Below are positions 1-6,570 of a DNA stretch of 34,122 nt, piece by piece (position 1 is the first letter of the stretch; every line of letters starts with the position of its first letter). The notes under the pieces are model-generated. The model was given only the letters and a program-made list of their open reading frames with translations, was not told where the DNA came from and did no database searches. This stretch comes from an uncultured Spirochaetaceae bacterium (GTDB lineage: Bacteria > Spirochaetota > Spirochaetia > Treponematales > Treponemataceae), in contig CADCCO010000016.1 of NCBI GenBank assembly GCA_902799965.1, positions 1 to 34,122 on the forward strand. Reading direction: 5' to 3'. The translations under genes were made by a program, and so were the position numbers.

Positions 1-28
1 CCGTCGTCGTTGGTCAAAAGTATTTTCA

Positions 29-1222
29 CTAGAGCCTTACCTGATGGGCGCCCTTTGAGGGCTTGACTTCAAACGTCTCGGCCTCAAAACCGAATATGCG
101 CGAGTATTCCGAAAGCTTCTTTCTATAAATTTCTTCGTCGGAATCTCGGACAATGGCGTAAAGGCAGCGGCCAAAGCCCTTTCCCGTTATGCGGCCGCAA
201 GTGACCGGCTCGCGTATGTCGACCAGGTTGGGCTCAAGCTCCCAAACGCGCTTGAGAATCCAGTCGATTTCAGGGCAAGAAAGCTTGTAGTTTTCCTGCA
301 AAAGCTTGTGGCTTGTGTTGACCGCGCGCGCGAACTTGGAGAACTTTCCCTTTTTTATTCCGTCAATCGCGTCCAAAATCAAGCCGTGCTCGTAAATGAT
401 GTACAAGAGCTTTTGCCTCATGTCCTCGCTTACGACCGAAAGCGTTTCGTTGACAAGCGTGGGGTTTTCGTCGTAAAGCCAGCCGCCTGGAATTCCCTTC
501 TTGCGCTCCTTTAGGTCGCCCAGCAAAAGCGCGTGCTCCGGCTCGCGGATTTCCTCCTCGTTCCAAATGGAGGCGCGGGGAACGCGGGCGTCGGTCAAAA
601 GAATTTTGTGGCCCGTAAAGTCAAACGGAATGTTTTCGTAAGTCTGCTTGGCGTAGTCGGTGAGAATCATCGAGCCGGGCTCCGAGTAAAGCGCGGCGAA
701 GTTGTCGGCGATAAGGTTGCGGGTCTTTAGGAAAAGGCGGTTGGCCCTGTCCAAGACTTGCAAGAGGCTTGAGTCGTCGCAAGTGATTTTTTGGACTTTC
801 TTTATCGCCAAAGCCGCGCCCGCCTTTATGGCGCTGGTGATTCCAAAGCCGGCGGAAGGAAGGATTTCGGACCAAACCGTAAAGTCCATTCCCTTAAGCT
901 CAAAGCCGCTTGCGATAAAGCCGTAGACCACTGCCTTTATGATGTTGGACCAGCGGTCCTCTTTTTTAAACTTAAGGGTCGCCACGTCGGACTTTTTCTT
1001 TTCTTTAAGCTGAACAAAGTGAAAGCGCAAAACGCTGTCTTCGCGCGGAGAAACCGCCACGTAAACCGGAATGTTCACCGCCATCGAAAGCGTCTTGTCC
1101 TTGAAGAACCAGCAGGAGTGCTCCCCCATCAAATGAAAGCGGCCCGGAGTCGAAATCACTACTTTTGGATTCTCTCCGTATTCCTTTTTGTGCGCCGCGT
1201 AAACGTCTTTTGTGCTAGCCAT
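29..1222 (-). CDS. Galactokinase-like GHMP-family sugar kinase (divergent)
   Basis: This 397-residue cytosolic protein resembles galactokinase, which phosphorylates the C1 hydroxyl of galactose with ATP. The N-terminal signature reads TPGRFHLMGEH (residues 25-35), the phosphate-binding stretch is LPSAGFGITSA (121-131), a candidate catalytic Asp lies in IADNF (D173), and a C-terminal GRITGKGFGRC matches the third GHMP motif. The start at 1222 is preceded by GGTGGG at SD distance; the frame stays open upstream, but that part would run through the lnt promoter. In galactokinases the signature continues GEHTDY; here it is GEHSCW, so the sugar-contacting Asp is missing, and the glycine/serine loop is poor in Ser. 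The kinase fold is well supported, but galactose as substrate is only an inference. The gene is divergent from lnt. Confidence 0.75.
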   Translation of the reverse strand: MASTKDVYAAHKKEYGENPKVVISTPGRFHLMGEHSCWFFKDKTLSMAVNIPVYVAVSPREDSVLRFHFVQLKEKKKSDVATLKFKKEDRWSNIIKAVVYGFIASGFELKGMDFTVWSEILPSAGFGITSAIKAGAALAIKKVQKITCDDSSLLQVLDRANRLFLKTRNLIADNFAALYSEPGSMILTDYAKQTYENIPFDFTGHKILLTDARVPRASIWNEEEIREPEHALLLGDLKERKKGIPGGWLYDENPTLVNETLSVVSEDMRQKLLYIIYEHGLILDAIDGIKKGKFSKFARAVNTSHKLLQENYKLSCPEIDWILKRVWELEPNLVDIREPVTCGRITGKGFGRCLYAIVRDSDEEIYRKKLSEYSRIFGFEAETFEVKPSKGAHQVRL

Positions 1223-1254
1223 AAATTTCCCACCATTCACAAAATGTTTTTGTA

Positions 1255-1288
1255 TTGAACAAATAATTAAAATATAATAATATATAAT
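1255..1288 (+). promoter_or_regulatory. Candidate lnt promoter in the AT-rich divergent region
   Basis: The 75-bp region between the divergent kinase gene and lnt is almost pure A/T. On the plus strand TTGAAC (1255-1260) is followed at a 17-bp spacing by TAATAT (1278-1283), and a perfect TATAAT overlaps it at 1283-1288. Either would start the transcript 0-8 nt before the lnt ATG at 1298. A minus-strand promoter for the kinase gene must lie in the same region, but no single hexamer pair is convincing. Confidence 0.5.
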
Positions 1289-1297
1289 ACCACAATT

Positions 1298-3097
1298 ATG
1301 ATAATTTTTCAAGTTTTTTGCGCTCTTTTTTCTGGAATATTGACCGCGCTCGCCATCCCCAACGAATTTAGCCATTTTGGCTCCGCGTTCATCGCCTTTT
1401 TGGCCCTGGCGCCCCTTTACATAGCCGCAAAAAGCTCATTTTCATACAAAAAGACGGCCCTGCTCTTTGCCTTGGACGCGCTTTCCTGCCACTTGCTTTC
1501 AAGCTATTGGCTGGCGAATTTCAAGGATTTCGCGATATTCACGCTGGGAGCCTCAGCTTTTGGAACCGCCTGCATAGAAGCCATGGCCGGCTGCCTTTTC
1601 TTTTTTCCCTTCGCGGGCGGTCTAGGCGGCGCGTCTGGGCGCGGCTTGAAAGGCGGCCTTGCAGACGAAAATTCGCGTTTTTATATAGGACGAACTTCCT
1701 TTTCCTTTGACTCATACAGGGTCCTTTACTTTGCCGCCGTCCGCGTGGCCTACGAATGGGCCAAGTCGACCGGTTTTTTGGCCTACCCTTGGGGCGTTCT
1801 TTCGATGGCCGCCTTTGACAACAAGCTTTTGGCCCAAAGCGCCGACATTTTTGGCGTTTACGGCCTTACCTTTTTGATGGCCTTTGGAGCCGGAACGCTC
1901 GCTGAATTGATTCTTCTTATTAAAGACAGGCGATTTTGGCGGGAGCCTTCGTTCCGCCGGCAAAAGGGCGTCCTTGCCTGCAACGCAAAATGCCTTTTCC
2001 TTATGCTTTCGCTTGCAAGCTGCTACGGAGCGTACAGGCTGGAAGAATACACGCCCGTCCAAAAGACCCTGAACGCGGTTCTTGTCCAGCAAAACAAGGA
2101 TCCCTGGGCATCTTCCGACGACAACGAGAGCATCAAGATTTCCATGAAGCTGTCCGAGGAAGGAATAGCCGAATTTTCAAGGCAGGGAAAATCAGCGGAC
2201 TTGGTCGTTTGGAGCGAGGCCGTCTTGCGCTACGGCTTTCCCCATTCCGAGCAGCGCTACAGCTACCTTCCGCAGGAAGAGCCCCTGCTAAGCTTCATAA
2301 AGCGGATGGACGTTCCCTTTATAATAGGCGGCCCCTACATAATCGACGCGACAAAAAGAAAGTACGCCAACGCCGCCCTTGTCTTTGACAGAACGGGCGC
2401 CTTCAAGGGCTATTACGGAAAAAGCCACTTGGTTCCCTTTGCCGAAGTCATACCCGGCGTGGAGCTTCCGTGGGTGCGGAACATAATGGGAAAAATCGCG
2501 GGCTTTTCAAACGGCTGGACGGCGGGCGGCCAATACAACTTGTTTGAAATCCAAGGCCAAAAGCGCCTTGAGGGCCAGGCTGTAAAAATCGTTTCATTAA
2601 TTGAAGGCGAAAGCGAAAAGAACGCCGCCGTCCGGATCGCGAACCCAATATGCTTTGAGGACGCTTTTCCCGACATTTGCGGCCCCTTCCGCAAGGCCGG
2701 CGCGGAGGCCTTTGTCAACATAACCGACGACTCTTGGTCCAAGACGAATTCCGCCGAATGGCAGCACTTTGCGGTCGCTTCGTTTAGGGCCATAGAATAC
2801 AGGACAAGCCTTGTCCGCGCCACCAACGCCGGCGTGACGGCGGTGGTTGACAACAAGGGCCGCGTCTTGCAAAGCCTTCCGCTTTTTGAGGAAGGCTGCC
2901 TCTGCGCGGAAATTCCCGTCTACGAATGGCGGTCCACGGTCTACGCGGACTTTTGCAACTGGTTCCCCCACTTGCTCTTGCTGCTTGCCGCCGTCCTGGC
3001 CGTCTTTAAGGCGCTGGAACTGCGCGGGCCTTCCCGCACCCTTGCCCAATGCATCCAGGCCGAATTGCGCGCGATTGAATTTTATTTTATCGATTGA
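1298..3097 (+). CDS. lnt: Apolipoprotein N-acyltransferase
   Basis: Lnt adds the third acyl chain to the N-terminal cysteine of lipoproteins in the inner membrane, the last step of lipoprotein maturation. The 599 residues have several hydrophobic segments in the N-terminal half, a nitrilase-like domain from about residue 255 to 545, and a final membrane helix near 555-575. The nitrilase triad is visible: Glu in WSEAV (about 306), Lys in YYGKSH (about 374) and Cys in ICFED (452), followed by NITDDSW. The usual family size is about 500-550, so this one is slightly long, with a loop near residues 105-135. No Shine-Dalgarno sequence precedes the ATG, no upstream in-frame ATG/GTG/TTG exists before a stop at 1268-1270, and the first membrane helix begins at once, so the start is firm and the mRNA is probably leaderless. 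The lipoproteins made would be clients of the LolCDE system encoded at 19388-22702. Confidence 0.93.
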   Translation: MIIFQVFCALFSGILTALAIPNEFSHFGSAFIAFLALAPLYIAAKSSFSYKKTALLFALDALSCHLLSSYWLANFKDFAIFTLGASAFGTACIEAMAGCLFFFPFAGGLGGASGRGLKGGLADENSRFYIGRTSFSFDSYRVLYFAAVRVAYEWAKSTGFLAYPWGVLSMAAFDNKLLAQSADIFGVYGLTFLMAFGAGTLAELILLIKDRRFWREPSFRRQKGVLACNAKCLFLMLSLASCYGAYRLEEYTPVQKTLNAVLVQQNKDPWASSDDNESIKISMKLSEEGIAEFSRQGKSADLVVWSEAVLRYGFPHSEQRYSYLPQEEPLLSFIKRMDVPFIIGGPYIIDATKRKYANAALVFDRTGAFKGYYGKSHLVPFAEVIPGVELPWVRNIMGKIAGFSNGWTAGGQYNLFEIQGQKRLEGQAVKIVSLIEGESEKNAAVRIANPICFEDAFPDICGPFRKAGAEAFVNITDDSWSKTNSAEWQHFAVASFRAIEYRTSLVRATNAGVTAVVDNKGRVLQSLPLFEEGCLCAEIPVYEWRSTVYADFCNWFPHLLLLLAAVLAVFKALELRGPSRTLAQCIQAELRAIEFYFID

Positions 3098-3098
3098 A

Positions 3099-3265
3099 AA
3101 AAAGTTGAAAACGCGCGAAGGCGGCGGGCGGTTGGCGGAAACACTCAAGTTGCCCCTGCCGCGATAGCGGCAGACGTAGATAGTTACAAGGGGCAACTTG
3201 TGTGTAGCGACGATATCTAGCGGTTCCGTCGACCGCCAGCTAACTGGGAGCGTTTTCAACTTTTT
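3099..3265. other. Large nested inverted-repeat element (structured RNA or MITE-like)
   Basis: A perfect 16-bp inverted repeat (3099-3114 with 3250-3265) encloses further stems: 3133-3138 with 3233-3238, a 12-bp perfect stem 3146-3157 with 3189-3200 that extends by four pairs past one mismatch, a 7-bp hairpin 3156-3173 with loop GATA, and a short stem 3208-3212 with 3227-3231. The 5' arm begins right after the lnt stop codon and the 3' arm ends in five T, so the outer stem could also terminate lnt transcription. No open reading frame of note lies inside. It could be a structured RNA, a miniature inverted-repeat element or an elaborate terminator. I do not recognise a known RNA class. Confidence 0.7.
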
Positions 3266-3306
3266 CCCTTATCAACAAAAAAAATCAAAAATAACAAAAA
3301 ATTCGC

Positions 3307-3335
3307 TTGCTTTAAATAAAATAGCGTGTTACAAT
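3307..3335 (+). promoter_or_regulatory. Promoter of the nrd operon
   Basis: TTGCTT (3307-3312) and TACAAT (3330-3335) are separated by exactly 17 bp, predicting a transcript start near 3342, about 53 nt before the nrdR ATG. The spacing and hexamers fit a housekeeping sigma70 promoter. Confidence 0.7.
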
Positions 3336-3352
3336 AAAAATATTCAAGAAAT

Positions 3353-3368
3353 ACGCTATACATAGCGC
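3353..3368. promoter_or_regulatory. NrdR box (operator of the nrd operon)
   Basis: The 16-bp near-palindrome, with half-sites ACGCTA and TAGCGC around TACA, matches the known NrdR consensus (ACACTATATATAGTGT type). It lies just downstream of the predicted transcript start and upstream of nrdR, which implies autoregulation and repression of the class III reductase by nucleotide-bound NrdR. NrdR boxes usually occur in pairs; only a half-site like sequence (TAGCGT, 3322-3327) is visible as a possible partner. Confidence 0.75.
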
Positions 3369-3394
3369 TAAAAGTTTGGGTTTTAGGGGAAAAA

Positions 3395-3859
3395 ATGCGC
3401 TGTCCTTACTGCGGCTCGCTTGACGACCGTGTCATCGAGTCTCGCGCCATGGCCAACGGCGAAAACATTCGGAGAAGACGCGAATGCTTGAGCTGCGGCT
3501 ACCGCTTTACCAGCTACGAACGCATAGAAGAAAAGCCCTTGATGGTCATCAAACGCGACGGCCGCAGGCAGCCCTTTGACTCCAAAAAACTTGAAAAAGG
3601 CATTGAGCGGGCCTTGGAAAAACGGCCCGTCGCGACAACGACGGTTGAAAACCTGGCCGCCGAAATCGAAGACCAGGCCGTAATGCAGGCCAAGTCCAGC
3701 CGCGAAATTTCAACCAGCGACTTGGGCGAATTGGTCTTGCAGCGCCTTAACGACATCGACAAAGTGGCCTACATCCGCTTTGCCTCTGTCTACAAGCATT
3801 TTGAAAATTTGGACGAATTTATAAACGAAGTGAATAAGGTTGGGGGAAGCAAAAAGTGA
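3395..3859 (+). CDS. nrdR: Transcriptional repressor NrdR
   Basis: NrdR is a nucleotide-sensing repressor of ribonucleotide reductase genes. The 154 residues have the standard length and order: an N-terminal zinc ribbon with C3, C6, C31 and C34 (CPYC and CLSC), then an ATP-cone domain from about residue 48 to 138, which contains the typical VIKRDGRRQPFD segment. The start has AGGGGA five bases upstream. It is the first gene of the nrd operon, sits behind a promoter with an NrdR box, and its stop overlaps the GTG start of nrdD, so the two are translationally coupled. Identity is essentially certain. Confidence 0.97.
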   Translation: MRCPYCGSLDDRVIESRAMANGENIRRRRECLSCGYRFTSYERIEEKPLMVIKRDGRRQPFDSKKLEKGIERALEKRPVATTTVENLAAEIEDQAVMQAKSSREISTSDLGELVLQRLNDIDKVAYIRFASVYKHFENLDEFINEVNKVGGSKK

Positions 3860-5961
3860 GCGAGCAGTCGGTTTTTCCGCAGTGGAAAAGTTTTTTGGGC
3901 AAGAGCGGCGACGAGGAAACCAAGTCGTTCATCAAGAGCGTTGTAAAAAGATCGGGAGACATCGTTTCCTACGACCGAAAGAAAATCGAGAAGGCGATCG
4001 GCAAAGCCATTCAGGCCGTTGAAAAGTTCGCCAATCCCGACAAGGCCGCCGCTCTAACCGACTCGGTTGAAGAAAAGCTTCGCCTGCTTTTGGCCGGCCG
4101 CCGCGCCCATTCAATCCCCGCAATCGAAGAAATCCAGGACGTGGTCGAGTCCGCGCTCATCGAAGCCAAGGAAGTCGAGGTCGCCAAGGCCTACATCCTT
4201 TACCGCGCCCGCCACGAAGCCGTCCGCGACGCCAAGAGCCTCATGCTTGACATCAACAAGACTATGGACGGCTACCTTGCCCAGAGCGACTGGCGCGTCA
4301 ATGAAAACGCCAACGTGAACTTTTCGCTCGGCGGCCTGATTCTCCACAACTCAGGAACGATAACGGCCAACTACTGGCTCAACAACATTTACTCCAAGGA
4401 AATCGCGGACGCGCACAGGTCGGCCGCCTTCCACATTCACGACCTTTCGATGTTCTCAGGCTATTGCGCCGGCTGGTCCCTGCGCCAACTCATCGCCGAA
4501 GGCCTTGGCGGCGTAAAAGACAAAATCACTTCCAAGCCCGCGACGCACCTATCGACGCTTGTAAACCAAATCGTGAACTTTTTGGGAATCATGCAAAACG
4601 AATGGGCCGGCGCGCAGGCCTTTAGTTCCTTTGACACTTACTTGGCTCCCTTCGTCAAGATCGACAACCTTAGCGAAAAAGAAGTGCGCCAGTGCATTCA
4701 GTCTTACGTCTACGGAGTGAACACGCCGAGCCGCTGGGGAAGCCAGGCGCCCTTCACCAACATCACCCTTGACTGGACTTGCCCCGCCGACCTTAAGGAC
4801 AAGAAAGCCATCGTAGGCGGAAAGGAGCAGGACTTTACCTACGGCGACTGCCAAAAGGAAATGGACTTGATCAACAAGCAGTTCATAAAAATAATGCTTG
4901 AAGGCGACGCGGAAGGCCGCGGCTTCGGCTACCCGATTCCCACATACAACATCACCAAAGACTTTGACTGGGACAGCGAGAACGCAAAGCTCTTGTTCGA
5001 GATGACAAGCCAGTACGGAACGCCCTACTTCCAGAACTTCGTCAACTCCGACCTTAACCCAAGCGACGTTCGTTCGATGTGCTGCCGCCTTCGCCTTGAC
5101 AAGCGCGAGCTTCGCAAGCGCGGCGGAGGGCTTTTTGGAAGCGACGAATTCACAGGAAGCATCGGGGTTGTCACAATCAACCTTCCGCAAATCGGCTACC
5201 TCGCCAAAAACGAAGAGCAGTTCTTCAAGCGCTTGGACTACCTTATGGACTTGGCCAAGCAGAGCCTTTGCGTAAAGAGAAAGGTCATCCAAAAGTTGTA
5301 CGACGGCGGCCTCTTCCCCTACACAAAGCGCTACCTCAAGACGCTTAACAACCACTTCAACACAATCGGCCTTTGCGGCATGAACGAGTGCTGCCTTAAC
5401 TTCTTGGGCGTGAACATCGTGAACCCCGAAGGAAAGAAATTCGCCGAAAAAGTCTTGGACTATATGCGCCAGAGAATGCAGGACTACCAGGAAGAGACAG
5501 GCGAGCTTTTCAACTTGGAGGCCACGCCCGCCGAAAGCACAAGCTACCGCCTGGCGCGCCACGACAAGCAGAACTACCCGGACATCGTCGCCTCAGGAAC
5601 AAGCGACCCCTACTACACAAACTCAACCCAATTGCCGGTCGACTTTACAAGCGACATCTTTGAGGCCTTGGACATGCAGGAATCATTGCAAACCCGCTAC
5701 ACGGGCGGAACGGTCTTCCACACATACATGGGCGAGCAAATCAAGGACTGGAAGGCTTGCCGCGATTTGGTCAAGACCGTAATGGCAAACTACCGCATTC
5801 CGTATTTGACGATTTCGCCGGTTTACTCGATTTGCCCGGTTCACGGCTATTTGTCTGGGGAACACCAGGAATGCCCCAAGTGCAAGGAAGAAAAGAGGCG
5901 CGCCCTGCAAAAGAAGCTTGACAGCTTGATGGCGGAACGACAGTCTCTTATAAACGCATAA
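3856..5961 (+). CDS. nrdD: Anaerobic ribonucleoside-triphosphate reductase, catalytic part lacking the glycyl-radical segment
   Basis: Class III reductase reduces ribonucleoside triphosphates to deoxynucleotides in anaerobes. The 701 residues contain an ATP-cone (about 28-120), the ten-stranded barrel with SGYCAGW (C204), a finger loop LCGMNECC (C507, C512, C513) and a C-terminal zinc site of the form CPVH...CPKC (C660, H663, C673, C676). It starts at GTG 3856, inside the nrdR stop, with GGGGGAAG upstream. Ordinary NrdD continues past the zinc site into a glycyl-radical loop with an R-x-x-G-Y motif. This one ends about 25 helical residues after C676, with no such motif. The missing piece is the start of the next gene, in the same reading frame and 18 nt downstream. 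The product is therefore expected to need that protein for activity and NrdG for activation. Confidence 0.95.
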   Translation: MSEQSVFPQWKSFLGKSGDEETKSFIKSVVKRSGDIVSYDRKKIEKAIGKAIQAVEKFANPDKAAALTDSVEEKLRLLLAGRRAHSIPAIEEIQDVVESALIEAKEVEVAKAYILYRARHEAVRDAKSLMLDINKTMDGYLAQSDWRVNENANVNFSLGGLILHNSGTITANYWLNNIYSKEIADAHRSAAFHIHDLSMFSGYCAGWSLRQLIAEGLGGVKDKITSKPATHLSTLVNQIVNFLGIMQNEWAGAQAFSSFDTYLAPFVKIDNLSEKEVRQCIQSYVYGVNTPSRWGSQAPFTNITLDWTCPADLKDKKAIVGGKEQDFTYGDCQKEMDLINKQFIKIMLEGDAEGRGFGYPIPTYNITKDFDWDSENAKLLFEMTSQYGTPYFQNFVNSDLNPSDVRSMCCRLRLDKRELRKRGGGLFGSDEFTGSIGVVTINLPQIGYLAKNEEQFFKRLDYLMDLAKQSLCVKRKVIQKLYDGGLFPYTKRYLKTLNNHFNTIGLCGMNECCLNFLGVNIVNPEGKKFAEKVLDYMRQRMQDYQEETGELFNLEATPAESTSYRLARHDKQNYPDIVASGTSDPYYTNSTQLPVDFTSDIFEALDMQESLQTRYTGGTVFHTYMGEQIKDWKACRDLVKTVMANYRIPYLTISPVYSICPVHGYLSGEHQECPKCKEEKRRALQKKLDSLMAERQSLINA

Positions 5962-5979
5962 AGAACGGGAGGAGGAATT

Positions 5980-6570
5980 ATGAAGACCTTGAAGGAAATC
6001 GACGCGGAAATCGCGCAGGTTCAAAAAGAGCTGGCCGACGTTCACGGAACAGAGACCGAAGTTTACGCGCGCATCGTGGGCTACTACCGCGCGATTAAAA
6101 ACTGGAACAAGGGAAAGGCCGAAGAATACAAGCACAGAAAAAACTTCGCGCTTGAAGATTCCTCCGAATACGACATTCACTCTTACGCCGACGCGGGCGA
6201 AAGCGGACAAACCACTTTTAGCCCGGAAAGCGAAATGCTTATGGAAGACGAGCGCTTGGACGAGGCCGCCCAAAGCGCGCCCGCAACTGCCGCCGCAAGC
6301 GCATCGCCGTCAAACGAAAGCGGCCTTCGCTACGAGCTTTTTGCCCGCGCCACTTGCCCCAACTGCCCGCCCGTAAAGGAATGGATAGCAAATAGCGGCT
6401 TGCAAGGCCGCTCGATTGACGTTGACAACCAGGCGGGCTTGGAAGAAGCCGCGCAAAAAGGCGTATTCGCCGCTCCTACCGTAATCTTTTACAAGGCCGA
6501 CGGAAGCGAAACGGCGCGCGCCCACAACGTGGCCGAGCTGGAAGAAATCTTCAATCTTGAAACCGCTTGA
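5980..6570 (+). CDS. Detached NrdD glycyl-radical domain fused to a glutaredoxin/thioredoxin-like domain
   Basis: The 196-residue protein has three parts. Residues 1-57 match the C-terminal radical segment of NrdD: a charged helix, then TEVYARIVGYYR, NWNKGK and EEYKHRK, with G34 the expected radical glycine. Residues 58-115 form an acidic, then Ala/Ser-rich linker. Residues 117-196 form a small redoxin with the active-site motif CPNC (126-129), a cis-Pro position at P166 (AAPT) and a C-terminal helix. It starts at ATG 5980 behind a very strong GGGAGGAGG ribosome site, so it is made as a separate chain and not merely left by a chance mutation. It should complement NrdD, receive its radical from NrdG, and carry a redoxin that could reduce the NrdD active-site disulfide. 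The domain assignments are visible in the sequence; the joint function is inference. Many annotators would call it simply glutaredoxin. Confidence 0.85.
   Translation: MKTLKEIDAEIAQVQKELADVHGTETEVYARIVGYYRAIKNWNKGKAEEYKHRKNFALEDSSEYDIHSYADAGESGQTTFSPESEMLMEDERLDEAAQSAPATAAASASPSNESGLRYELFARATCPNCPPVKEWIANSGLQGRSIDVDNQAGLEEAAQKGVFAAPTVIFYKADGSETARAHNVAELEEIFNLETA

Noticed and set aside
1..28. Start of another gene downstream of the kinase gene
   Set aside because: The 28 bases show no start codon with a ribosome site; too little sequence to call anything.
29..1375. Kinase gene starting at 1375
   Set aside because: The extra 51 residues have no similarity to GHMP kinases and would overlap lnt and its promoter; the ATG at 1222 has a good ribosome site.
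3099..3265. Integron attC site or retron msr-msd RNA
   Set aside because: The ends do not carry the RYYYAAC/GTTRRRY core pair of attC sites, and no reverse transcriptase or integrase gene is nearby.
4549..5562. Long open frame of 337 codons on the minus strand inside nrdD
   Set aside because: It is the antisense of a well-conserved part of NrdD, with no ribosome site or recognisable motif.
5959..5982. nrdD truncated by a sequencing error or recent nonsense mutation
   Set aside because: The in-frame TAA is followed by a nearly ideal ribosome site and ATG, and the downstream product has gained a redoxin domain, so a real split gene is more likely. An error cannot be fully excluded without the reads.
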